This document shows, one piece after another, positions 1-9,671 of a stretch of 64,000 nt of DNA. Below the pieces are notes generated by a model, which had not been told where the DNA came from, did no database searches, and worked only from the letters and a program-made list of their open reading frames with translations. Source of the stretch: Maccoyibacter sp900556645 (GTDB taxonomy: Bacteria; Bacillota; Clostridia; Lachnospirales; Lachnospiraceae). The translations under genes and the position numbers were made by a program. Within the stretch, counting starts at the first letter, position 1. Each line of letters begins with the position of its first letter. Location of the stretch: NCBI GenBank assembly GCA_958349535.1, contig CATWDJ010000005.1, positions 1 through 64,000 of the forward strand, written 5' to 3'.

Positions 1-45
1 GGAAAGGTGGCTCTCGCCACACCGGACAGGCGGCTCCGCCGCAAC
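1..45. repeat. GC-rich double mini-hairpin at window edge
   Basis: In a very AT-rich neighbourhood the first ~45 bases are GC-rich and contain two adjacent small inverted repeats: GTGGC-TCTC-GCCAC at about 7-20 and GGCGG-CT-CCGCC at about 30-41. The minus reading frame of the YobI-like fragment runs through them without a stop but into a peptide of different character (AAEPPVRCGESHLS). This could be the tip of an inserted repeat or mobile element that interrupts the gene near its 3' end. What lies further left is not visible. Confidence 0.35.
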
Positions 46-3000
46 GTAATATTCATGTATCCATGTATTATTTTTTAACTCGGATAGGATTGCTGTTACT
101 TCATCCGTTTTAATGTAGCTTCTAGTCGCTGTATTTCGTTTTGTAAAGATACCCTTAAGTTCAGGAACTCCCAGTTCATCAAAATGCTTTTTACAAGTTT
201 CCTCATTCAACATAGGAATCGAATTTGCCCATACTTTAACCTTAATCGCTTGACTCAATTTACTTTTTGTTAAAATATCAGAAAGTAAATTATCCTCAAG
301 TACAATACTATCATTTATGATATTATTAATATCACAAACCGCTTTTTTTAATATGATGGTTCGTACTGATTCATGATACTGCGAATAACGCTGATATAAG
401 TATTCTTCATCAGCACAATCAAAATTATGTTCTAAAATGTACTCTAAGACTTCATTTGATAGTTCTTTATCAAGTACAGATATAGGAGAACTTGTAAAAC
501 CTAACAGTTTAATTTTCAGTTCATCATCACAGCTAATTTCTAATACTTTTACAGCCTCATCATAATTGAAGATATCTTCTGTTTGAATTTCTACATACGC
601 TTTTACATTGAGTTCAATGAAATGCATACAATGGTCTTCATAATTATTACGAATAAAATCCAATCCCATTTCGTTCATCTCAATAATTTGATTGTCTATA
701 AGCACCCTTATCTTTTCATCTTCAATTTCTTTTGCATCATATGTATCAAAATAGTATCCTATATCGGTTAATATTTTTTGATATTTAGCTGTTTCAATCT
801 CATTACTTATAGCCACAGAATCAAAGAATTTTTCTGCAACCTCCACGCCAAATTCTTCTTGAATACTTGTATAATCTGCGTTTAAATCAATAACATTAAT
901 GAATGCTACCAATTCACGAGTTAATCCATGTTTTTGAAAATAACATATCACATTTGAAACAGACATTTTCACTATTCTATTTACAATCAACACTTTCCAC
1001 AAACTTTGATTATCTACCTTAGTTATATCAGCAATTGCAGAACTCAAAAATGCCATATATTTTTCTTTAATTTCTTTATCAACAGAATTATTGTTCAAGA
1101 TACTTAACACCGCAGATTCATCATCCTCAATTTTCTCTTCACAATTCAAAATTATTTCTTCTAAATATGATTCCAAATTCATATCTACATATTCTGCTAG
1201 CGGAGAATCATCCACTTATCTAATGATTGTATAATTCTTATGTTTTATATCATAAGAGCTTGTTACTTTATATTGACTCCTCAGCATCAATTCAATATTT
1301 TTAAATGTCAAATCGTAAAGATTATTCTCATAAACTTTATCAAACAACTCTTTGTTAGATTTTTCGTAATTAATTGTTTGAAATGATACCTGTAACGCAT
1401 CAAACTTTGATATCATATCATCTACATGAACACCTTGTAGATTCAAATAATCTTCTTGCTCTGATATATAATCGCTCAAGCTGTTATCAAAATTCACCTG
1501 CGATATTATCTCACCGTCTGACAAACACAAAGTATCAATAGAATATTTTCTTATTTGCTCTATCGACATTTTTTTATTAGAGACAACATATGAAAAGAAT
1601 TCAGGCCACTGTTCATTTAATTTTACAATAAATGTATTTACAAATTTATCTGAAGCATAATACTTAGTCACAAAATCTATTCGATTATCAGTCTTAAGCT
1701 GATTTATTAAAGCCTTTATGTACATCTGACAATTTGGCAGTCCTTGATTAACAAGCAATCCACTTAAAAGATCGAAATTTAATGTTTCTTCTTCTCCAAA
1801 ATCAACAACTCGCAATACAGGAGATATAATAACTTTCTGAACTTCCTGTAATGAATACTCAAAGTCAGCCCCTCTTTTATCTGTTATTCTTCTTAAAAAA
1901 GTCTTATCATTAGCTGATAGGCTTTCTTCATAAAAATAGGTCATATAATCGCAATATGTTTCGTCAATATACCCAGAGCGAATAAGAAATTTCAACAATT
2001 CAAAATAATCACTACCTTTTATTTCATTGTAGTTTTGTTCTTGTCCTATCGGATTAATGCTATTTATCATGAACACTGACTCTGCATTTTCTCTAGTTAT
2101 CAGCTCGGCTAATAATTGAGATTTGACCAGCACAATTTTTTGTTCAATATCTGCAACTTCCCTTTCATAGCTTGGAAGCTTTCCATTGGCACGATCCTCT
2201 ATTGCTTTCTTTCGTGTTTCTTTTCATTTTCTAATTCGTTTTTTCTATTTTGACCTTCCTGTGTAAGCCTACTATAATAATCTCGAGGTAAGTTTTTATA
2301 TTTTGCTTCATATGCATCTTCTAATTCCTGCGTATCATTGAGAATTTCATTATTTATTCTATCGATATGTTCAATCACCAGTTGTCTATCTTCCTCAAGT
2401 TGCTTTATTATTTCTCTTCTAAGATTATCTTTCTGTTCAAATAATTCATAAACATACCCCTTTCCCAGTTGAAGATTACTAAAATCTCTAGGAAATAAAT
2501 TTTTATACACAATAAGTGCCAGCATTTTATTCCAATTAAGATCAGTATTATCCAATCGATTCATATATATAACAAACTCATTATATACATTTTTTAGAAC
2601 TCTCATATCATCAATATATAGTGATAATCTTTGTAAAAAGCTTGTTTCAAACTTTTCGAAAATATTACCTTTCCTTAAGTGCCTTATAAATTGTTCATAC
2701 GAGTTTGATCCATCTAACACTGGAACGATTGGGATTATATAATCAAAAAATTTTGTTCTGTCCTTTGTTGTAAAAATATCATCTCTTAACAAATAAAAGA
2801 ATCTCAAAGGTTTATACTGTCCTTTTTTATTTGTAAACAATGTTCTTCTTTACGTATTAGTTAAATGGTTCACCTCCCGCAATCTTTCGAAAATACTATT
2901 TGCATTGAACCTATCCATATCTTCAAAAACAATCACATCAGCATCTACTTGTTCAAAAAGATATAATACTTCATTTAAATACTTGTCAAAGTAAGATTCA

Positions 3001-3638
3001 TCCTGCTTTTCAAAAATCTCTATTGTATTTCCTTGAACACTTACTTTATGAAATATGTTTTTATTATGTTGAATTTTTACAACATTATAAATACATATCA
3101 CACTGCTTACCACAAGAATCAATACCACAACTATTGTTGCATACTCTCCAGTTACTACTGTAAGTACATTTTTTACGACATTCTCCGGCAATTCTCTCAC
3201 AAATGAAGATATGTTATTTGATAACAATAAAAAGGCTACACTACCAATTAATAAGCATAACACCAATGACATCAAGAATATTCTACTTTTTCCTGTATCC
3301 TTTTTCACTCTAAAATTAGTTTGCGGAATCTTTTCTGCTGGAATTTGATGAATTAACTGATTTAAAATTTTTCCTTCAAGTACTGATTCTTTAATCTCAC
3401 CATTATCTTCATTAGGCGATTCAAAATGCACTAAAGAAATATGCATAAATTTATGTTCTTCATGTTTTTCCTTATAAGTATCTATAACACTACTTTTTCC
3501 AGCACTGTATGAGCCAGAAATTGCCACGTTAGTTATATCTGCATTATCAAATATATAATCAATAGCCTCTTCATACACAGAAATATCTATGTCATTTACT
3601 GGTGTTAACTTTTCAAAATAATATTTCTTATGTTCCAT
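1..3638 (-). pseudogene. YobI-like P-loop NTPase, decayed and cut by the window edge
   Basis: The N-terminal piece (2850-3638) resembles the YobI-like P-loop NTPase family. It has a Walker A-like SGSYSAGKSS near residue 41, two hydrophobic segments near residues 120-185 and a DEDMDRF-like Walker B (FEDMDRF). Reading continues past three lesions: an in-frame TAA at 2850-2852, a frameshift near 2200-2230 (the frame 2 piece stops at 2199 while the frame 0 piece is open across it), and an in-frame TAA at 1216-1218. Downstream of each lesion the protein continues sensibly, for example FFYLLRDDIF right after the first stop. The last piece stays open to base 1. The start at 3638 has a good RBS (GAGGAGTG). 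It follows the AlbA_2 gene on the same strand. The family has predicted membrane segments and unclear function. Three separate lesions suggest a dead gene rather than sequencing error, but errors cannot be excluded. Confidence 0.72.
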
Positions 3639-3680
3639 ACAACACTCCTCTTATGCAACTATGATTCGCTCTTAATTAGC

Positions 3681-3717
3681 TAACCACATCATAACCAACT
3701 TGGTCATGATGTGGTTA
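3681..3717. promoter_or_regulatory. 37-bp palindrome between AlbA_2 gene and YobI-like pseudogene
   Basis: Two 17-base arms beginning TAACCACATCAT and ending ATGATGTGGTTA, with one mismatch, surround a 3-base centre. The inner 23 bp (ATCATAACCA-ACT-TGGTCATGAT) nearly repeats a perfect palindrome inside the neighbouring gene (3914-3936). It sits 10 bases after the AlbA_2 stop and about 40 bases before the YobI-like start. There is no T-run on the minus strand, so an operator is favoured over a terminator. Confidence 0.55.
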
Positions 3718-3727
3718 TGAAATCCTC

Positions 3728-5086
3728 TTACGAATAATACTTTTGATTTTTACTCTTAGGTTTATCAGGCATAGTCATTTTTAACTTTCCATTCTCCACC
3801 AAATCATTTAAATATTTTCTTCTAAAGCTTGTTCTGCTTTCAAATCCAAATTTTTCCATAATTTCCGGTACAGATTTTGCATCTTTACAAAAGTCTAAAA
3901 TCATCATGACCATATCATGACCATTTTGGTCATGATGCTGACCATCATCCCTCAGCAACTCCAAATACCTATCACACGCCTTACACAACACCATAATACC
4001 GGACTCATTTATCTCATATTCCGGCAATGGACCATCGTACAATCCACATGCTTCTTTAATCTTCTCAAAGCCTCTTCCCCAAGCTTCAATCATACCGCTT
4101 TTAAAGAAGACATTTGCTAATTTCGGATTGTATGGCTTGGAAGAATGCTTCATAAATAACTTGTCCGTAGAATCCAGGTTAGGCGGCATTTCGCCATCGT
4201 TCCAAATGTATATCTTATCCTCGTAAACGCTAATCTGAATAGGATTGCAGCTACTATAATCCTTATGCACAATTGCATTCAAAAGAATTTCACGAAAAGC
4301 ATCTTTATGGAACATAAACTGTTCCACTCTTTGAATTCCTTCATAAGCAATTAGCGCTTTCATATATTTTGTATATACTAAATCAACTGTCTTATCTACC
4401 TGCTCAATCAACGGACCATGCACTTCATCCTGATATACTAAATCTGCATCAGACTTGCCAAAGTAACCAATTTTAATATAAGAACCTGTTACCCACTTCT
4501 CCGGATCCTTATAAAATGCTAACATGGCTGCTCTTATCAAATATCCCTCTTCATCAATAAGATGCAGGTTGTCCATCAAAATAGAATCTTCAACACCAGC
4601 TTCCTCTTGTGAAAGTCTGCCTCTCTTAACTGCCTTCTCCTTAAACAGTTGTATTGCATCCTGTTTTAAATCAGCCACTGATATTTTTGGCAATGGTATA
4701 CCATCCCACGTTCTTCCCTGCGTTTTCAACAAAGCTCTTTCCAATTCCTTTCCGGTAATCTCACGCATGGTACTTCCCGAGCGGTAGTAATATTTTCCAC
4801 GAAAGCTTATTAGTGACGGATATTTATCAACAATTATCTGCAAATACTCAAGTTCATCTTTAAATAGCAAGTTTACATCTGCAATAATTCCCATCGTATC
4901 AGTAACCTTATTGGGAATTCGTTCTAAAAGATCTCTTGCATTGTCAATCCCTACCACATTACCATCGTCATCAGTACCTATGTATAGTGTTCCACCGTAA
5001 GCATTAGCATATCCACAAATCCATTTTAAATACTCATCCTGCCACGATTCCTTCCATTCTATGGATTGATGTTCTTTTTCCTTCAT
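3728..5086 (-). CDS. AlbA_2 (Schlafen-like) / HATPase-type putative regulator
   Basis: This 452-residue protein has the layout of AlbA_2-domain 'ATP-binding regulator' proteins. An N-terminal AlbA_2/Schlafen-like domain (about residues 5-125, with EWKES and CGYANAYGGTLYIGTDDDGNVVGI) is followed by a middle domain, a GHKL-type ATPase segment (about 255-360, HKDAFREILLNAIVHKDY and IWNDGEMPP) and a C-terminal winged-helix segment after a polar HHDQNGHD linker. Such proteins are common beside defence genes and are usually called transcriptional regulators, though direct functional data are sparse. The start ATG at 5086 is preceded by an RBS-like GGAAG. It follows the unknown 5107-5625 gene by 20 bases, probably in one operon with the dnd genes. 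The linker-encoding DNA contains a perfect palindrome (3914-3936) that recurs after the stop codon, which suggests an autoregulatory site. Confidence 0.75.
   Translation of the reverse strand: MKEKEHQSIEWKESWQDEYLKWICGYANAYGGTLYIGTDDDGNVVGIDNARDLLERIPNKVTDTMGIIADVNLLFKDELEYLQIIVDKYPSLISFRGKYYYRSGSTMREITGKELERALLKTQGRTWDGIPLPKISVADLKQDAIQLFKEKAVKRGRLSQEEAGVEDSILMDNLHLIDEEGYLIRAAMLAFYKDPEKWVTGSYIKIGYFGKSDADLVYQDEVHGPLIEQVDKTVDLVYTKYMKALIAYEGIQRVEQFMFHKDAFREILLNAIVHKDYSSCNPIQISVYEDKIYIWNDGEMPPNLDSTDKLFMKHSSKPYNPKLANVFFKSGMIEAWGRGFEKIKEACGLYDGPLPEYEINESGIMVLCKACDRYLELLRDDGQHHDQNGHDMVMMILDFCKDAKSVPEIMEKFGFESRTSFRRKYLNDLVENGKLKMTMPDKPKSKNQKYYS
3914..3936. repeat. Perfect palindrome inside the AlbA_2 coding sequence
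   Basis: ATCATGACCA-TTT-TGGTCATGAT is a perfect 10+3+10 palindrome. It encodes part of the HHDQNGHDM linker of the AlbA_2 protein. The same palindrome, with one changed base and a different centre, occurs at 3688-3710. Confidence 0.6.
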
Positions 5087-5106
5087 ATATTCACCAACTT
5101 CCTTTA

Positions 5107-5625
5107 TCAGTCATACCACAATACCGCTCTTCCATTCACACAACCGGCAATTTCCTTTGCCAATATAAGCGATGCTATAAACTTATCTTCCCCATCAGCT
5201 TCATCCTCGATAACATCTGCCAACCTACTCGCAAAATCTTTCTCTGACTCATATCCCACTAAAGCTGAAGCCTTTCTTATCAATTCATCATCCACGATAG
5301 CCATGTCTTCAGGAAGAAGCTCGTCCCCGGTACCGGCATAAAACCAACTTAAACTGCACTCTTTAAACACATTACAATATACCGATTCTGAAATATGTTC
5401 TCTTTCAAGCTGTTTTGCTTCTTCTGCCGTAACAACGTATCTATTACCCTCGTGTATAATCTTGCGTTCACCAAAGTGATCAGTTTGCACAGAGAAGTTA
5501 TCTATTTCCCCCAACGAATATTTTTCACAAGCGAATTTAACAACATCATCATAGGATGCATAAACAGATTTTTCTTTTAAGCGTCTGTAGTAGACATCGT
5601 CCAACTTCTGTTTTAAATTCGTCAC
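5107..5625 (-). CDS. Hypothetical protein linked to dnd operon
   Basis: No family was recognised for this 172-residue soluble, acidic protein (VYASYDDVVKFACEKYSLGEID near the N-terminus, KFIASLILAKEIAGCVNGRAVLWYD at the end). No signal peptide or membrane segment is seen. The start is uncertain: the GTG at 5625 has no clear RBS, and the frame stays open for about 15 codons upstream to a TAA without another standard start, so the 5' end may be eroded. It lies between dndE (156 bases upstream) and the AlbA_2 gene (20 bases downstream), all on one strand, so it may be an accessory of either. The 156-base gap to dndE is AT-rich and shows nothing else. Confidence 0.55.
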   Translation of the reverse strand: MTNLKQKLDDVYYRRLKEKSVYASYDDVVKFACEKYSLGEIDNFSVQTDHFGERKIIHEGNRYVVTAEEAKQLEREHISESVYCNVFKECSLSWFYAGTGDELLPEDMAIVDDELIRKASALVGYESEKDFASRLADVIEDEADGEDKFIASLILAKEIAGCVNGRAVLWYD

Positions 5626-5781
5626 TCTAAGAGTAATGTCTTCGCTTTCGTATATCTTATCTTCCTCTTAGCCTTCTACGGGAAGTAAAATTTGTAATGT
5701 GAATCGTCTACTGATTTTAATCATCTCCCTTAAAATTCAATTTCGCATAAATACAAATCCCCTAGCAAAACTGTTCCGTCA

Positions 5782-6156
5782 TCAGATACCCTTCTCTAAA
5801 TTAACTAGATGTGCATAAAAATCGTGCCCATATCTATACTCCTGCTCCAATAAAACCGCTCCATAATCAATATATTGCTTCACGACATTGGGGAAATATT
5901 CATCTTCACAAATATGCCGTTGTTCATTCATTTCTATCAGTGCTTTAAATAATGCATCGTTTTCACCAGTTATTGTTTGTCGGTTCAAGTCAAGTCCATT
6001 TATATCACCAACAGTATTATCAATTGAAGAAAACCCATCATTCAACGCTAACGCTATTGAAATTTTGGCTAAAGCAAACGGTTGTAAATGTTCACGCACA
6101 TACAATCCTTCGTATATTTCTTTTGTTTTTTTTGATGTTTTCAATCTAAACTGCAT
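5782..6156 (-). CDS. dndE: DNA phosphorothioation protein DndE
   Basis: This 124-residue protein matches DndE in size, sequence character (FRLKTSKKTKEIYEGL, LQPFALAKISIALAL) and position as the last gene of dndBCDE. DndE is the small subunit of the DndCDE complex that replaces a non-bridging backbone oxygen by sulfur, and it has been described as binding nicked DNA. It starts 2 bases after the dndD stop, so translation is probably coupled. The following genes (5107-5625 and AlbA_2) are on the same strand but separated by 156 bases. Confidence 0.9.
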   Translation of the reverse strand: MQFRLKTSKKTKEIYEGLYVREHLQPFALAKISIALALNDGFSSIDNTVGDINGLDLNRQTITGENDALFKALIEMNEQRHICEDEYFPNVVKQYIDYGAVLLEQEYRYGHDFYAHLVNLEKGI

Positions 6157-6158
6157 AC

Positions 6159-8297
6159 TTATCCTCCAAAATATTCATTAGCATATACAAGCGTTTGAAG
6201 GTTATCACTATTTTCCAGCAAAAATTGAGCCTGAATTCGATTCTTCATTTTTTCATAGTGCTCACCTACAATTTCTTCATTTGTAGAGAATATGAATACC
6301 TGTCCCGACAAATCCATAAAAAACTTTTTAGTAATATTAGCTCTATGTTCTGTATCAATTCTTGCAAACGGTGTATCTATCACAAATGGAACTTCTTGTT
6401 TATTTAATTTCATAAATGACCAATATAAAGCCATAATAAACACTTGCTTTTCGCCTTTTGATAATCTTGATTTCTCGATTTCTTGCAAAACACTAATTTT
6501 TCCATTCCTCTTATCATAGAATTTTACAAATTCATTTAAATCTTCAACATTTGCACTTGTCAATAATCCTTGACAATGTACCGTCCCATATTCAGCCAAA
6601 TACGCTTGTACACCGATTTTTTTTATTTTATCACATACGCTCTTTGTATCAAAAGTTATATTCTTGTATATATGCACATTAAAATCGGCATCAATTATGA
6701 TACTATCTATAAATCTATTCTTTCGAGCTAATTCCTTGATTTTCATCATAAATAACTCTTCAACTTTTTTAATTTCATTACTATATAACCGATTTTGAAG
6801 AGTATCCAAAAATGCAACTGACTTTTCTGACAACGTTGTTATCGATATATTTTTTGACACTTCATCGAATTTCTTTTCTTCACGTTTAAGAATATTCTTT
6901 CTCTCTTCTAAAGCATCTTTATAACATTGTTTTCTGTCTATCCATTCTTGCATTTTTTGATTTAGTTCATTTGCTTTCTGAACTAACTGCGTCTTTTTTT
7001 GCAAATATTCCTGAATTCCATCAATATTGCAATTTTCAATTTCTTGACGTAATTTTTGAGTTCTTTCAATAGAATCTTTTATTTCTCTTTCCGTTGCAAT
7101 AACACATTCTTTATCCAATGTTAAATATCTTGAAATAGCATTTTGTACCACAATATATTCCTCACCAGATAAATCAATAATATCAATGACTTCAGATACT
7201 TTTTTCAACTCCATCTCATTATTGAATTCCTCAATTACAAGTTCTGTAAGTTCTACATCATCTTGCCAAGTTAATCTGCTGTATACCTTTTGCATAACAC
7301 CTGGCAAAATGCTCTTTAATGATTCCTGAAGCAACTCATACTGTTGTTTGTCATGTTCTTTTGATAATTGAACAGACAATTTTTTTAGCAAATCTTTTAC
7401 TATAATAAATGGCACAACTTCATTAGCCATTTTCTTCAATTGTATATTTTTATCTTCTCTAAATCTCTCTTCCTCTTTTATCTGTAATAATTTTTCATTC
7501 CATTCATCATATGTCACACCTCCAGATAATTTATATTTCTTATCTAAAGATTTAATTTCTCCATTAATAAAATCTATCTCAGATTTAATGTTATATATTG
7601 CAACAACACAATCGCCATACTCTTTTTCAGTCTTTTCCACCTGCTGCTTTGCTTCAATGTAGTTAAACTCACTTACATCATTTGTTCTTTTTCCAAAGGC
7701 AAGTCGTTTAAAATTCTTTTGCATTATATCAAATGTATCATATCCACATAATATCATGAATGCGTTCTTGATTCTTTCATTACTATTTTCATCCAAAAAG
7801 TAATCTGCAATTTGCTCTCCATCAAAGAAAAACAAATCAAATAACTCTGGCGGTATAATATTCATAACATAATTGTCAAAGTCAGCTAATTCTTCACTAC
7901 TTAGAATTACACCATTTTTTTCAACAACACATTCTTCAAAATCATCCAAAGAATTAGCTCCATTATCCCAACTTCTAGTTATTATATACGCATCATCTTC
8001 TTGTCCATTAGAAAACAATACTTCTAACTTGACATAGCACTTTGATGAGATATCGAATTTCGAAACATCGTTTATATATTTTTTTACTTCTCTACGATAA
8101 TGTGCATTTATATTTTCAAAACCAGCTGCTTTATTACCATACATACAAAGTTTAATACCCGAAAACAATGTTGTTTTTCCAGCCCCATTTTTGCCACCTA
8201 TAAGCACAATATTTCTTTTTTTATTTGCTTGCAAATCGAATTTACATACTCCAACGTATGAACCGAAATTACAAAGTTCAATCTTCTTAATCCTCAT
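6159..8297 (-). CDS. dndD: DNA phosphorothioation ATPase DndD
   Basis: This 712-residue SMC/RecN/Rad50-like ATPase of the phosphorothioation complex has Walker A IGGKNGAGKTT at about residues 33-43, long central coiled-coil segments (about 200-520), an ABC-signature-like LSKGEKQVF near 610 and a Walker B/D-loop PFVIDTPFARIDTEHR near 640. In Dnd systems DndD supplies ATPase activity for sulfur insertion with DndC and DndE. The start overlaps the end of dndC by 11 bases, and dndE begins 2 bases after its stop. Length and motif order are normal for the family, and no lesion is seen. Confidence 0.93.
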   Translation of the reverse strand: MRIKKIELCNFGSYVGVCKFDLQANKKRNIVLIGGKNGAGKTTLFSGIKLCMYGNKAAGFENINAHYRREVKKYINDVSKFDISSKCYVKLEVLFSNGQEDDAYIITRSWDNGANSLDDFEECVVEKNGVILSSEELADFDNYVMNIIPPELFDLFFFDGEQIADYFLDENSNERIKNAFMILCGYDTFDIMQKNFKRLAFGKRTNDVSEFNYIEAKQQVEKTEKEYGDCVVAIYNIKSEIDFINGEIKSLDKKYKLSGGVTYDEWNEKLLQIKEEERFREDKNIQLKKMANEVVPFIIVKDLLKKLSVQLSKEHDKQQYELLQESLKSILPGVMQKVYSRLTWQDDVELTELVIEEFNNEMELKKVSEVIDIIDLSGEEYIVVQNAISRYLTLDKECVIATEREIKDSIERTQKLRQEIENCNIDGIQEYLQKKTQLVQKANELNQKMQEWIDRKQCYKDALEERKNILKREEKKFDEVSKNISITTLSEKSVAFLDTLQNRLYSNEIKKVEELFMMKIKELARKNRFIDSIIIDADFNVHIYKNITFDTKSVCDKIKKIGVQAYLAEYGTVHCQGLLTSANVEDLNEFVKFYDKRNGKISVLQEIEKSRLSKGEKQVFIMALYWSFMKLNKQEVPFVIDTPFARIDTEHRANITKKFFMDLSGQVFIFSTNEEIVGEHYEKMKNRIQAQFLLENSDNLQTLVYANEYFGG

Positions 8298-9669
8298 GAT
8301 TTATATCTTCTTTCGCTTTTTTGATATTTTCATAATGCAACCAACCTTCATTAACCACTTTATCAAACGCCTTATTAACCTTTTGACCTCTTGTATAGTG
8401 CTTATTGTTTTCAATTGCAACTACTAATTTAGCCAACATATCATATTCAATATCAAACTCTTGACACGTTTGCTTTACGATATCCAATGAATCTGCTGAA
8501 AACAGGGGAACTCTATACTCATCCCAAGGCAACCTTTTTCCCTTTATGTTGTAATACAAATCCACAAGTGTTCTTTTAGTCAAATCCCCTTCTTTTTCCC
8601 ACATTCTGTCAATCGTTCTTAATTCATCAATTGTTATCAACTCCAAGTTTGTTTTTTCTTCCAAAATTAACAACTCTTCAAGTATCTTTTTTCTTCCATA
8701 CATATTAAAAGAACCAAAGCCTAATTGCCCATCTTCTTTTTCATAAACAGAACCATTGCGCCTTCTTTTTTCTCTAAATTCTGGATTTTCCCTTATAGAC
8801 AACAACCAATCTCTATAATCTCGTAAAGGCTCCAACCACTCTTCTCCTTTTTCGATAAACGTTTTTAATGATTTATCTTCTTTAACCATTGTGCAAATCC
8901 AACATCCAAAACGTGAATTTCCTGTTACTACTACTTTATTTTCATCAATTTCACCTAATGCACTCTGCTCTTCCGACAAATTCTCTCCCTGATACAAAGA
9001 AAATAAATATTTATTACTTGAGCCCCAAGGAGTAATTGCATCTCCACTTAACAAGTAATTCCATATACGCTCATTCGGAATTTCTGTCAAAGGATTATAA
9101 ACATATGCATTTTTTATATCCGTATGCGGAATCAATAATTTCCCTTCTATTTCTCTAGTTTTGATTCCGCGTGCTCTATAACTGCTTTCCGCTTTTCTAA
9201 CCCCAAGTAACATTACTATTTCGCCATCATTATCGATAGTTTCTGTAACAAATTTATTAATTGGTCTGATCTTCAATTTGTCAGTACACCATCTAAACCC
9301 TGGTGCTTCTGGAGTTGGATATCCTAGTCCAATAACACACGACCAAAATGTTTTCTCCAATTCCGGTTTTATAATTCTTGTTTCGATTTTATACTTTTCG
9401 CCAGCGTCACCTATTCTTTTAGACATATCATGCATATAATCTCTAACAATAGGATTTTCAACCATCGTATCAGATGAAACAATATACACTTTTTTATTAA
9501 TCTCATCAGAATCTAATTGCATAAGCATTTCAAAAACAAGGCAACATAATAGTGTGGAGTCTTTTCCACCACTAAATCCTATCATCCACGGCCTGCTATC
9601 ATGCTTGTAAACCAATTTCATCTCTTCAATTATCTCTATACATTCTGGGAATTCCACATTATTCATCAA
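8287..9669 (-). CDS. dndC: DNA phosphorothioation sulfurtransferase DndC
   Basis: This 460-residue protein is a PAPS-reductase/PP-loop family member. The pyrophosphatase loop GFSGGKDSTLL lies at about residues 31-41. Cysteines consistent with the DndC iron-sulfur cluster appear in FRWCTDKLK (about 125-135) and FGCWICTMVKED (about 252-263). DndC activates DNA with ATP and passes on sulfur delivered by a cysteine desulfurase. No dndA desulfurase is present in the visible element, so a host IscS/NifS-type enzyme is the likely sulfur donor. The gene starts 2 bases after dndB and overlaps dndD by 11 bases, a tightly coupled operon. Confidence 0.94.
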   Translation of the reverse strand: MMNNVEFPECIEIIEEMKLVYKHDSRPWMIGFSGGKDSTLLCCLVFEMLMQLDSDEINKKVYIVSSDTMVENPIVRDYMHDMSKRIGDAGEKYKIETRIIKPELEKTFWSCVIGLGYPTPEAPGFRWCTDKLKIRPINKFVTETIDNDGEIVMLLGVRKAESSYRARGIKTREIEGKLLIPHTDIKNAYVYNPLTEIPNERIWNYLLSGDAITPWGSSNKYLFSLYQGENLSEEQSALGEIDENKVVVTGNSRFGCWICTMVKEDKSLKTFIEKGEEWLEPLRDYRDWLLSIRENPEFREKRRRNGSVYEKEDGQLGFGSFNMYGRKKILEELLILEEKTNLELITIDELRTIDRMWEKEGDLTKRTLVDLYYNIKGKRLPWDEYRVPLFSADSLDIVKQTCQEFDIEYDMLAKLVVAIENNKHYTRGQKVNKAFDKVVNEGWLHYENIKKAKEDINHED

Positions 9670-9671
9670 TC

